From Hyphomonadaceae bacterium UBA1001 (GTDB lineage: Bacteria > Pseudomonadota > Alphaproteobacteria > Caulobacterales > Aquidulcibacteraceae): DNA of 16,240 nt. Under the pieces are notes generated by a model. It did not search any database and had not been told where the DNA came from. It saw only the letters and a list, made by a program, of their open reading frames with translations. Positions 1-6,442 of the stretch are shown here, piece by piece. The DNA lies in the NCBI GenBank assembly GCA_002291875.1, contig DBAV01000030.1, forward strand, positions 1-16,240, given 5' to 3'. Both the position numbers and the translations under genes were made by a program. How positions within the stretch are numbered: the stretch's first letter is position 1; every line of letters starts with the position of its first letter.

Positions 1-152
1 TCCTTCCCGATGCGCCGGACCTGGCCAGCGGCGAGGTCACCGACAAGGGCAGCCTTGCGCAGGGCCGGGCGCGCGAGGTGCGGCGGGCGTGGGTCGAACG
101 CCTGCATGGCGGCGCGCCCGACAGCGACATCATCGTCCCGGCCCCGGACTGA
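1..152 (+). CDS. AMP-dependent acyl/feruloyl-CoA ligase-like protein, C-terminal fragment
   Basis: Only the last 49 codons lie in the window; the gene enters from the left edge and ends with TGA at 150-152. The visible residues include GEVTDKGSLAQ followed by an Arg-rich helix (REVRRAWVERLHGG) and a short acidic and hydrophobic tail. This resembles the C-terminus of feruloyl-CoA synthase-like AMP-forming ligases, where a 'TDKGxxNQ' stretch supplies the late lysine of the mobile C-terminal domain and is followed by 'RRAxLVExLY'. Such enzymes activate carboxylic acids, for example ferulate or other phenylpropanoids, to CoA thioesters through an acyl-adenylate. Substrate cannot be judged from this fragment, and another acyl-CoA synthetase subfamily is possible. 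The catalytic P-loop and core domain are outside the window. Confidence 0.55.
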   Translation, partial: LPDAPDLASGEVTDKGSLAQGRAREVRRAWVERLHGGAPDSDIIVPAPD

Positions 153-199
153 GGCGCGGATTGGTCGTGGCGGCGCGAATCCGGTAGGTCCGGCGCACC

Positions 200-631
200 A
201 TGATGCACATCATCAAGCTTTGCGTCGGCGCCGACAGTGTCGAGGACCTGGCCGAATGGCAGCGGCGCCAGATCATCTTCCGCCGCGAAGCAGGACTGAG
301 CGCGGTGCCGGTGTGCAATACGCGCATGACGCCGGCCAAGGCCGATGCGGTCCTGGCAGGCGGATCGCTGTATTGGGTCATCCGCGGCATCATCGAGGTG
401 CGTCAGGCGATCACCGGCATCGAGACACTGCCGGACGGGGCGCGAACCCGGTGCGAATTCCTGCTCGACCCGGCCCTAGTGCGTGTTCGCCCGGTTCGTC
501 GGCGGGCGTTTCAGGGGTGGCGCTACCTCGCCCCGGGCGATGCGCCGTCTGACCTCGCGGGGCAGGGCGCCAGTGCCGGCGATGTGCCCGAGGAACTGGC
601 GCGGCGCCTTGTCGAGATCGGCGCCTGGTAA
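200..631 (+). CDS. DUF1489 family protein
   Basis: The 143-residue product matches my recollection of DUF1489, a family of small cytosolic proteins widespread in Alphaproteobacteria with no settled function. Typical features seen are the N-terminal MHIIKLCVG, the central TRMTPAKADAVLAGGSLYWVI (about residues 41-61), the Arg-rich VRPVRRRAFQGWRYL (96-110) and the 'PxDL' near the end. No signal peptide or membrane helix is visible. Two adjacent ATGs at 200 and 203 could serve as start; 200 gives the expected length and only a weak GGTAGG stands upstream. It begins 47 bp after the ligase fragment on the same strand, so co-transcription is possible but not shown. The family call is fairly secure; the function is unknown. 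Confidence 0.8.
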   Translation: MMHIIKLCVGADSVEDLAEWQRRQIIFRREAGLSAVPVCNTRMTPAKADAVLAGGSLYWVIRGIIEVRQAITGIETLPDGARTRCEFLLDPALVRVRPVRRRAFQGWRYLAPGDAPSDLAGQGASAGDVPEELARRLVEIGAW

Positions 632-718
632 GGATGGGATATCGGGTGCCCGGGCGATTGGCGTCGACGGGATGCGGAAGTTAAAGCTCGATTAACCATG
701 TCTCGCCATCGAGGAGCC

Positions 719-1477
719 ATGTTGTCCGCAGGTCCGCGACTCGCTGCCGGTGCCATTGTCGCCACGCTTGGCGCGATGCAGGGCAGCTGTCTCAGTGTCC
801 CCGATGACCAGGACTGGACCGCGGCCCAGGCAAGCGCCAACGACAACGCGGCCGCGTTGCGCGGTGCCCAGGCCCCGCCCGACCCGGTCGCCGATGCGGG
901 CACGGCCGACCTGCGCACGGTCGCTGCCGACCTCTCTGTGCGACTGCGCGGCCTTCAGGAGGCTGACAGCCCCGTTCTCCATGCGGCCGAGGCCGAGGTG
1001 CGCAGCCTCGCCGAACGCCTTGACCTGATTGCAACGGCCCTTGGGACACCCACCGCGCGATTCGAGCCGGTGTGGGGGGTTCCCGATCCTGTTATTGCTC
1101 CGGCGGACACTACAGGGTCGGCATTCGCTCCCGCTCCGTCAGTCGAGGGCGCGCGCAGCCTCATGCACGCTGTCCGCCTCGCCAGCTTTGCCGACCCGGC
1201 CGAGGCCGTGGCGCACTGGCCGGCGATGGTTGAACGCCACGGGGCTTTGCTTGCGGGGCTCGACCCACGGCTTGAGAGCGTGACGCTGCCGGGCGGCGGG
1301 CTTCGGGTCGAGCTGAAGGTGGGCCCGATCGCCAGCCGCGACGATGCCGAAGTGCGCTGTGTGGCCCTTGCCCAGATGGGCGCCGAGTGCGTGGTGGATG
1401 ATTTCTCGGGCCGTCGCCTGCACGAGGCGATCACCGGCGGGGTTGCTCCTGTCAGTGCGGAACGGGTGATCGGATGA
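719..1477 (+). CDS. Exported SPOR-domain protein
   Basis: The product is 252 residues from ATG 719. A hydrophobic N-terminal segment (LAAGAIVATLGAM) suggests export; a Cys follows (QGSC), but its context is a poor lipobox. The middle is Ala-rich and helical. Residues about 149-230 look like a SPOR domain: AVRLASFADPAEAVAHW, then KVGPIASRDDAEVRC, then ECVVDDFSG, with the two late Cys common in alphaproteobacterial versions. SPOR domains bind denuded septal glycan strands and mark division proteins. The stop overlaps the mipZ start (ATGA, 1474-1477), so the two genes are probably translationally coupled, which supports a role in division. ATG 719 is chosen because GAGG at 711-714 lies 4 nt upstream. 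ATG 698, seven codons earlier, lacks a nearby Shine-Dalgarno but gives a more basic N-terminus and remains possible. Confidence 0.7.
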   Translation: MLSAGPRLAAGAIVATLGAMQGSCLSVPDDQDWTAAQASANDNAAALRGAQAPPDPVADAGTADLRTVAADLSVRLRGLQEADSPVLHAAEAEVRSLAERLDLIATALGTPTARFEPVWGVPDPVIAPADTTGSAFAPAPSVEGARSLMHAVRLASFADPAEAVAHWPAMVERHGALLAGLDPRLESVTLPGGGLRVELKVGPIASRDDAEVRCVALAQMGAECVVDDFSGRRLHEAITGGVAPVSAERVIG

Positions 1478-2349
1478 ACCCGGCAACGGCGGGCCTCAAC
1501 GGGGGGACACGTGCGATCGTCCCCCCGGGTACCCATGTCGTGGTGGTGGGCAATGAAAAGGGCGGGGCGGGCAAATCGACCGTTGCCATGCACCTGACGA
1601 TTGCCCTGCTGAAGATGGACGTGCGGGTGGGGGTCATAGACCTCGACCTGCGCCAGCGCACATTGTCGCGATACCTGCACAACCGCGCCGCCTATGGTGC
1701 TTCCAAGCGGCTGGACCTGGTGATGCCCGAAATCGGGCTGATCCAGCCATCGACAAACCGCAATCTGGACCAGGCCGAGGCCGAAGATCTGGCCCTGTTC
1801 GATTCGACCCTGGCCCGGCTTCAACGCACCTGCCGGTTCGTGGTGATCGATGCCCCGGGCGGCGACACCTTCCTCTCGCGCAGGGCCCACGTGGCTGCCG
1901 ACACCCTGATCACGCCCCTGAATGACAGCTTTGTCGACTTTGACCTTCTGGGTGACGTCAATCCCGATACGCTGGAGGTTACCCAGCCCAGCTTTTACTC
2001 TGAAATGGTCTGGGACTGCCGCAAGAAGAAGGCCGCCGCGACGCGGCGTCCGATCGACTGGATCGTGATGCGCAACCGGATGTCACCGCTTGATGCGCGC
2101 AACAAGCAGGCGGTGGGGGATGCCCTGAAGTCGCTGGCCAACCGGATCGGCTTTCGGATGGCGGCGGGCCTGTCCGAGCGCGTCATCTTCCGTCAGCTGT
2201 TTCCCTATGGTCTCACCTTGCTGGACCTGACCGACGATGGCGGCCAGCTGGCCTTCACCATGAGCCATGTGGCGGCCCGCCAGGAATTGCGTGACCTTCT
2301 GATTGTCCTCAAGCTGCCGGGGCTGGAGGGCCAGCAGATCGGCTTCTGA
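1474..2349 (+). CDS. mipZ: MipZ-type division-plane-positioning ParA ATPase
   Basis: The 291-residue product is a deviant-Walker-A ATPase. Residues 22-36 read VVVVGNEKGGAGKST with signature lysine K29 and P-loop lysine K34. VGVIDLDLRQRTLSRYL (53-69) is the switch region and FVVIDAPGGDTFLSR (122-136) carries Walker B. The NEKGG, DLDLRQ and 'NDSFVDFDLLG' (150-160) wording is characteristic of MipZ rather than ParA/Soj or MinD. In Caulobacter, MipZ forms a bipolar gradient by interacting with ParB near the origin and inhibits FtsZ polymerisation, so that the Z ring forms at midcell; Caulobacter MipZ is about 277 residues, a close match. The extra roughly 15 residues at the N-terminus are Gly/Pro-rich and may be dispensable. 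The start overlaps the SPOR gene stop, implying coupled translation. Confidence 0.93.
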   Translation: MNPATAGLNGGTRAIVPPGTHVVVVGNEKGGAGKSTVAMHLTIALLKMDVRVGVIDLDLRQRTLSRYLHNRAAYGASKRLDLVMPEIGLIQPSTNRNLDQAEAEDLALFDSTLARLQRTCRFVVIDAPGGDTFLSRRAHVAADTLITPLNDSFVDFDLLGDVNPDTLEVTQPSFYSEMVWDCRKKKAAATRRPIDWIVMRNRMSPLDARNKQAVGDALKSLANRIGFRMAAGLSERVIFRQLFPYGLTLLDLTDDGGQLAFTMSHVAARQELRDLLIVLKLPGLEGQQIGF

Positions 2350-2407
2350 TCGGCCCGCGCCCGCCCGCCACCGAATTGCCATGGCCGCCAGGCAGTCCAG
2401 AGGCGCC

Positions 2408-2656
2408 ATGTTCACCGCCATGCTGATTGCGTTCGCCGTGTTCGCAGCCATCGTGCTGGCGGGGATGGGCGTGCGCGGAATCCGGGTGACACGGCGCGGG
2501 CAGGATCCGGTGCTGCGCAGGCGGTTGGCCTGGACGGCTGGCCTGGCAGGGCTGGCGGTCATCGCGATTGCCACCCACCAGGGGCTGATCTTTGTCCTGG
2601 CCGCGGGCGGATTGCTCTGGCTGTGGCGTCCGCGTCGCGACGAGGGTCGTCAGTAA
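2408..2656 (+). CDS. Small two-helix membrane protein (82 aa)
   Basis: The 82-residue product has two predicted transmembrane helices, about residues 3-23 (AMLIAFAVFAAIVLAGMGV) and 41-74 (TAGLAGLAVIAIA, then LIFVLAAGGLLWLW), separated by a strongly basic loop (RVTRRGQDPVLRRR) and ending in a basic tail (RPRRDEGRQ). By the positive-inside rule the loop and tail conflict in a simple hairpin, so topology is uncertain. ATG 2408 is preferred because AGAGG at 2399-2403 sits 4 nt upstream; ATG 2381 has no such site. It follows mipZ by 58 bp on the same strand and its last 7 bp overlap the 3' end of the convergent NamZ-like gene. In related bacteria a J-domain protein with N-terminal membrane helices can follow mipZ, so this could be a version without the J domain; that is inference. 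Confidence 0.55.
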   Translation: MFTAMLIAFAVFAAIVLAGMGVRGIRVTRRGQDPVLRRRLAWTAGLAGLAVIAIATHQGLIFVLAAGGLLWLWRPRRDEGRQ

Positions 2657-3852
2657 AGCAGCACGGAGGCACGTTCCTTGTGCCATGCGGCTTCATCGGC
2701 GCAGGCGGGGACATCAAGGTCGCCGGGCGTGGCAGCGGGATCGTCGACCCATTCGCGCAGCAGGGCGCTGCCATTGATGACGTCGATCGGCAGGACGCCG
2801 CTGGTGTATTCATAGGGAAAGTCGCGCCACAGCGGATAGTCGGGCGCCAGCTGGCGCAATGCCTTGAACGCCAGCGCCTGCAGGCGCCACGGCCTGAAGG
2901 CGCCGTGATCATAGGCGGGATCGTCGGTATGGATCTGAAGGCCCGAGCACAGCCGCCCGACATGCTTGTGAAAGGTTGGCTCGAACCAGCACGGCCGCAG
3001 CCGGCACCCGGCCAGCCATTCGGGCGCAAGTGCCTGCATCCGCGCCAGCAGCGCCGTCGCGTCGATGTCGGGTGCGCCAAACAGTTCCAGCGGGCGCGTG
3101 GTGCCGCGCCCCTCCGACAGTGTCGCCCCCTCCAGCATCACTGTTCCCGCATAGGCGCGCGCCATGTTCAATGACGCCGCATTGGGACTGGGGTTCACCC
3201 AGGCGCGTTCGCCCACCGGCCAGCCATGGCCGGGCGCAGCATCCGGATCATACCCCTCCATCGTGATGACGCGGTAATCGACATCGAGCCGGAAGTGGCG
3301 CACGAACCAGGCGCCCATCTCGCCAAGGGTCAGCCCATGGCGCATCGGCATCGGGCCAGCCCCGACGAAACTCTCATGGCCGGCACGCAGGGTCAGGCCT
3401 TCGACGGGGCGGCCCGCCGGATTGGGGCGATCCAGCACCCACACAGCCCGGCCATGCCGCGCAGCCTCTTCCAGCAGATGGAGCAGGGTGGTGATGAAGG
3501 TGTAGATCCGGCAGCCCACATCCTGCAGGTCGACCAGGGCGACATCGAAGGTGGACATCATCTGTCCGGTCGGGCGGCGCACTTCGCCGTAAAGGCTGAA
3601 CACCGGGATCCCTAGCACGGGATCGGTGAAGTCGTCACTCTCGACCATATTGTCCTGCTTTTCCCCACGCAGGCCGTGCTGGGGGCCAAATGCCGCGGTC
3701 AGGCGCACGCCCGCGAGGCCAGAGAGGACGTCGGCAGCGTGGCGCAGGTCGGCAGTCACCGAGGCGGGGTGCGCAACCAGTCCGATGCGCCGCCCCTCGA
3801 GCGGGGCACGCAAGGCAGGGTCGGAAATCAGGCGGTCAAGTCCGGTCTTCAT
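2650..3852 (-). CDS. DUF1343 / NamZ-type exo-beta-N-acetylmuramidase (GH171)
   Basis: The 400-residue product carries the DUF1343 landmarks in order: GLVAHPASV (24-32), FGPQHGLRGEKQDN (55-68), SLYGEVRRPT (86-95), LVDLQDVGCRIYTF (106-119), LDRPNPAG (140-147), the SPN motif (222-224) and EGATLSEGRGTTRP (241-254). The founding characterised member, Bacillus subtilis NamZ, removes non-reducing terminal MurNAc from peptidoglycan fragments and defines family GH171. Unlike secreted members, this protein begins MKTGLDRLISDP with no visible signal peptide, suggesting cytosolic action, perhaps in wall recycling. It is the last gene of a leftward operon, 9 bp after the DOMON-like gene, behind a D,D-carboxypeptidase. 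The upstream Shine-Dalgarno is weak, so translation may depend on coupling. Family assignment is strong; substrate and location are inferred. Confidence 0.88.
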   Translation of the reverse strand: MKTGLDRLISDPALRAPLEGRRIGLVAHPASVTADLRHAADVLSGLAGVRLTAAFGPQHGLRGEKQDNMVESDDFTDPVLGIPVFSLYGEVRRPTGQMMSTFDVALVDLQDVGCRIYTFITTLLHLLEEAARHGRAVWVLDRPNPAGRPVEGLTLRAGHESFVGAGPMPMRHGLTLGEMGAWFVRHFRLDVDYRVITMEGYDPDAAPGHGWPVGERAWVNPSPNAASLNMARAYAGTVMLEGATLSEGRGTTRPLELFGAPDIDATALLARMQALAPEWLAGCRLRPCWFEPTFHKHVGRLCSGLQIHTDDPAYDHGAFRPWRLQALAFKALRQLAPDYPLWRDFPYEYTSGVLPIDVINGSALLREWVDDPAATPGDLDVPACADEAAWHKERASVLLY

Positions 3853-3861
3853 GCGGACCGA

Positions 3862-4386
3862 TTACGGCAGTTCGAGCACGAATCCAGCCTGGTCGTGAAA
3901 ATCGGGCACATCGCGTGGATGATGCAGCGCCCAATAGGTCGGCCCGGCAGTCGGATGATCCAGTACCGCAGCGAGCGCAGCCCGGTGCGGTGCGGTTCCC
4001 TCGGCGTGCCGGAGGCGCACGCGCAACCCGTCCGGGCGCGTGTCCATCATGGCGATGCCGGCGTCCACCGGCCGCATGGCCGTGCGCGGGGCGTCGAAGG
4101 CATAGGCGGCAAAGGCCCCCGACGGCGAGAAATTCCATTCTCGATAGCCCGTGCCCTCGCTGTCACGAACGAACAGTTCAAAGCAGGTGGTGCGCCAAAG
4201 GCCATCGGTATGCACCGCGGCCGCAGCTTCGGGCCAGAGCGGAGTGGTGGTCGGGCTCAGCCGAAAGTCCAGATCGAGCGTCTGGCGATCGGCCAGCACA
4301 GCCACCGTCACCGACCAATCGCCCGGCGCACGGCTGGTGGGGTGCTGGCGCAGGCGCAGAGGCGACGCCGCTCCGTGAGGCTGCAC
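3862..4386 (-). CDS. DOMON-like domain protein
   Basis: The 174-residue product looks like one beta-sandwich of the DOMON-like class. Visible motifs are LDLDFRLS (37-44), DGLWRTTCFELFV (61-73) and YREWNFSPSGAFAAYAFD (81-98), the last typical of carbohydrate- or ligand-binding DOMON/CBM9-like folds. I recall this type as common in sphingomonads beside peptidoglycan-metabolism genes. No signal peptide is evident, which is odd because classical DOMON domains are usually extracytoplasmic. The start is GTG (4384-4386 on the complementary strand), with AGGG about 6 nt upstream and only 8 bp after the carboxypeptidase stop. The NamZ-like gene begins 9 bp downstream. The operon position suggests binding of a sugar or muropeptide in partnership with the muramidase, but no catalytic role can be assigned. 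Confidence 0.75.
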   Translation of the reverse strand: MQPHGAASPLRLRQHPTSRAPGDWSVTVAVLADRQTLDLDFRLSPTTTPLWPEAAAAVHTDGLWRTTCFELFVRDSEGTGYREWNFSPSGAFAAYAFDAPRTAMRPVDAGIAMMDTRPDGLRVRLRHAEGTAPHRAALAAVLDHPTAGPTYWALHHPRDVPDFHDQAGFVLELP

Positions 4387-4394
4387 GTACAGCC

Positions 4395-5486
4395 CTAGGA
4401 GATGGGAACGTTGGGAACCGGAGGCGGGGTGCGCGTGTTTGATGCGCGACGGTTCTCGGCCGCGTCCTCGTCGTCTTCGCTGGCGCGCCCGGCCCGCGGC
4501 AGGACGGCGTCGAAGTTCACCGTGACCGAGTTGGGATCGGTCATGCCCACAAAGGTGCTTTCGCCGAGGCCGGGGATGCCCAGGTCGCCCGGCGAGGCGG
4601 GGGCGAAGGCCATTGTGAACGGGCTGACGCCGCCACCGGTGCCACGGCCCAGCACCTGATCGCGCCGCTCGAGTTCAGTGAAGGCAGCGTTGACCAACTC
4701 GATCATGTGGTTGTCGCGTTCCGCGCCGGTGTCGCCCCCCATCACCACCGCAACGATACGGTGCCCGTCGCGCGTGGCCGACGTCGAGAGGTTGAAGCCC
4801 GAAGCGCGGGTATAGCCGGTCTTGATGCCATCCACCCCCTCGATGCGCCCAAGCAGGCGATTGTGGTTCGAGATCGCTGTGCCGTTCCACGACATGCGCT
4901 GGGTAGAGAAATAGTGATAGCGCGCCTGATGGTTCACCAGCAGCGCCTCGGACATCACCGCAAGGTCGCGCGCGGTGGTGACCTGGCGGCGGTCCGGCAG
5001 GCCCGAGGCGTTGGTGAACACCGTGCTGGTCATGCCCAGCTCGCGCGCACGGGTGGTCATGCGCTGGGCGAAGGCCGCTTCGGTACCGGCGAGATGCTCG
5101 GCAATCACGACGGACGCGTCATTGGCCGAACGGGTCACCAGGCCCAGAATGGCGTCCTCGACCCGCAGCGTCTGGCCAGCGCGCAGGCCGAGACGCGTGG
5201 GCGACTGGCCGGCTGCCCGCGCCGAGACATTCATCTCGGTATCGAGCGCCACCTCGCCGCGATCGAGCGCGTCGAACAGCATGTAGAGCGTCATGATCTT
5301 GGTCAGGGACGCAGGATGGCGCAGCTCGTTCGCGTTGCGCGCGTGCATCACCTCATCGGTGTCGACGTTGAGGACGAACGCGGCATACCGGCCATCGGCC
5401 GCTGCAGGCGCCGTCACGGCCAGGCCGGCCGCGACCAGCCCGGCAAGGGCGGTGAGCGGACGGAAAAGTCCGAGGCTGAGGGTCAT
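4395..5486 (-). CDS. D-alanyl-D-alanine carboxypeptidase (S11 family, PBP5/6-like)
   Basis: The 363-residue product has a signal peptide (hydrophobic residues 11-25, likely cleavage after APAAA near residue 30) and all three serine penicillin-binding motifs: SLTK with S60 and K63, SAN (120-122) and KTG (222-224). It should remove the terminal D-Ala from peptidoglycan pentapeptides in the periplasm. The catalytic domain ends near residue 280. The tail is Gly/Pro-rich, then acidic and basic, ending in TPPPVPNVPIS; I see neither the beta-rich second domain nor the amphipathic membrane anchor of E. coli PBP5, so it may be soluble or held differently. It is first in a tight operon with the DOMON-like and NamZ-like genes. 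An AAAGG Shine-Dalgarno stands about 9 nt before the ATG. Confidence 0.92.
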   Translation of the reverse strand: MTLSLGLFRPLTALAGLVAAGLAVTAPAAADGRYAAFVLNVDTDEVMHARNANELRHPASLTKIMTLYMLFDALDRGEVALDTEMNVSARAAGQSPTRLGLRAGQTLRVEDAILGLVTRSANDASVVIAEHLAGTEAAFAQRMTTRARELGMTSTVFTNASGLPDRRQVTTARDLAVMSEALLVNHQARYHYFSTQRMSWNGTAISNHNRLLGRIEGVDGIKTGYTRASGFNLSTSATRDGHRIVAVVMGGDTGAERDNHMIELVNAAFTELERRDQVLGRGTGGGVSPFTMAFAPASPGDLGIPGLGESTFVGMTDPNSVTVNFDAVLPRAGRASEDDEDAAENRRASNTRTPPPVPNVPIS

Positions 5487-5516
5487 GCGTCGGCACCTTT
5501 CGGTAAACGGGGCTTC

Positions 5517-5545
5517 ATCAAATGCTAGTCCCCCCGTCCTTCCAA
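5517..5545 (-). promoter_or_regulatory. Candidate promoter for the carboxypeptidase operon
   Basis: Read on the minus strand, TTGGAA (5545-5540) and TTTGAT (5522-5517) are separated by exactly 17 bp and stand about 30 bp before the carboxypeptidase ATG, giving a short leader that includes the AAAGG ribosome site. Both hexamers deviate from the sigma-70 consensus, and alphaproteobacterial promoters are hard to read by eye, so this is a position- and spacing-based proposal. Confidence 0.3.
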
Positions 5546-5724
5546 GCGGTTAACAGAGCGTCGGGCGAAAACGTGGCACATGCTGCCATGTCCGCCTAAC
5601 GTTTCAGCAATATGTGCGCCAGCCTGAATGGCAACCGAACACCCCAGCAAGGCGTTGTTCCATGTCGCGGTGTGCCCCGGGCGACACGAAGACCAGCTTT
5701 GTCTATCCCGCAACGGTGTTGGTG

Positions 5725-5755
5725 CCCGCTGCACTGTGCCTGTCCGTGCAGCGGG
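5725..5755. repeat. Perfect 10-bp inverted repeat upstream of the phasin gene
   Basis: CCCGCTGCAC at 5725-5734 and its exact reverse complement GTGCAGCGGG at 5746-5755 are separated by 11 bp. It lies between two divergent genes, about 170 bp before the phasin and 240 bp from the carboxypeptidase, and no T-run follows, so a terminator is unlikely. The half-site core GTGCAGC occurs again at 5815-5821, inside the candidate phasin promoter. A dimeric regulator's operator, possibly a PhaR-like repressor of polyhydroxyalkanoate genes, is a reasonable reading but is inference. Confidence 0.5.
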
Positions 5756-5779
5756 GAACCCGATGGGCGCAAAAAACGT

Positions 5780-5796
5780 TTGTGTGCGCCGCACAA
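5780..5796. promoter_or_regulatory. Quasi-palindrome TTGTG-N7-CACAA, candidate operator
   Basis: TTGTG (5780-5784) and CACAA (5792-5796) form a perfect 5-bp inverted repeat around a 7-bp GC-rich centre. It lies directly upstream of the TTGACT hexamer at 5803 proposed as the phasin -35 element, a position suited to a repressor or activator site. No regulator gene is nearby to support a specific identity. Confidence 0.35.
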
Positions 5797-5802
5797 TGAG
5801 CC

Positions 5803-5831
5803 TTGACTTCGCAGGTGCAGCATGCGAAATG
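5803..5831 (+). promoter_or_regulatory. Candidate phasin promoter
   Basis: TTGACT at 5803-5808 matches the sigma-70 -35 consensus in five of six positions. A weak -10 (GAAATG, 5826-5831) follows at 17 bp. Transcription would start near 5838 and leave a leader of about 85 nt before the phasin ATG at 5923. The -35 call is the stronger half; the -10 is poor and the true start may differ. Confidence 0.35.
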
Positions 5832-5922
5832 GGCGGCATGGTCGGCTCGTCCGGCTTCTGTTTTGGGACGCGCGTCCTGTGTTCGGGCCGAAGTGGGCCG
5901 AACCAACCACTGGAGACATGAG

Positions 5923-6363
5923 ATGGCCAGCAAGAACGGCAAGACCACCGCCCACGAAACCGTCGAAACCCTGTCGCTGGCCGGCAACGAAGCCGTGCGT
6001 GAGGGCATGGACCGTTCGATGGCCGCGATGTCCGAGCTGTCGGCTTTCGGCAAGGAAAACATCGAAGCGGTCGTTGCTTCGGCCACCGCCGCCACCCGCG
6101 GCTTCGAGACTCTGAACGCCCGGGCCGTCGCCTACACCAAGGCCTCGGTCGAGGCCTCGATGGCCGCCACGCGCGCCATGTCGACCTCGCGCAGCTTTCA
6201 GGAGCTGATGGAAAAGCAGGCCGACTTTGCCAAGGGCGCGGTCGACGCCTACCTGGCCGAGCTGAACCACATGGCCGAGCTGATGACCTCGGTGCAGAAG
6301 GACGCGATCAAGCCGTTCTCCGAGCGCATGACCTCGGTCGCCTCGCGCCTGCAGGTCCGCTGA
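5923..6363 (+). CDS. Phasin family protein (polyhydroxyalkanoate granule-associated)
   Basis: The 146-residue product is Ala-, Glu- and Ser-rich and almost wholly helical, as expected for an alphaproteobacterial phasin. Diagnostic stretches are SELSAFGKENIEAVVAS (37-53), GFETLNARAVAYTKASVE (60-77), SFQELMEKQADFAKGAVDAY (91-110) and the tail IKPFSERM (129-136). Phasins coat intracellular polyhydroxyalkanoate granules and control their size and number. The reading frame is open further upstream, but ATG 5923 is chosen because GGAGA (5912-5916) lies 6 nt before it and the protein then starts at the conserved helical part. Codon use is strongly biased, suggesting high expression. A strong intrinsic terminator follows at 6415-6442, so it is probably transcribed alone. 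Confidence 0.9.
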   Translation: MASKNGKTTAHETVETLSLAGNEAVREGMDRSMAAMSELSAFGKENIEAVVASATAATRGFETLNARAVAYTKASVEASMAATRAMSTSRSFQELMEKQADFAKGAVDAYLAELNHMAELMTSVQKDAIKPFSERMTSVASRLQVR

Positions 6364-6414
6364 TCCCGGTGATCGGCGCCGCCGCGTTGCGGCTGCCGGT
6401 CAAACCGCCTCGCG

Positions 6415-6442
6415 AACGGCCCGGCCCATGCCGGGCCGTTTT
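6415..6442 (+). terminator. Intrinsic terminator after the phasin gene
   Basis: An 11-bp perfect stem (AACGGCCCGGC at 6415-6425 with GCCGGGCCGTT at 6430-6440) encloses a 4-nt CCAT loop and ends in TTTT (6439-6442). It stands about 50 bp after the phasin stop. Stem strength and T-run make this a convincing Rho-independent terminator; it should insulate clpS from phasin transcription. Confidence 0.88.

Noticed and set aside
5578..5591. ACATG-ctgc-CATGT inverted repeat before the carboxypeptidase
   Set aside because: Only 5 bp per arm and isolated; expected by chance, so not listed as a feature.
5803..5922. Forty extra N-terminal residues for the phasin
   Set aside because: They overlap the candidate promoter, have no phasin-like composition and lack a ribosome site; ATG 5923 has GGAGA at proper spacing.
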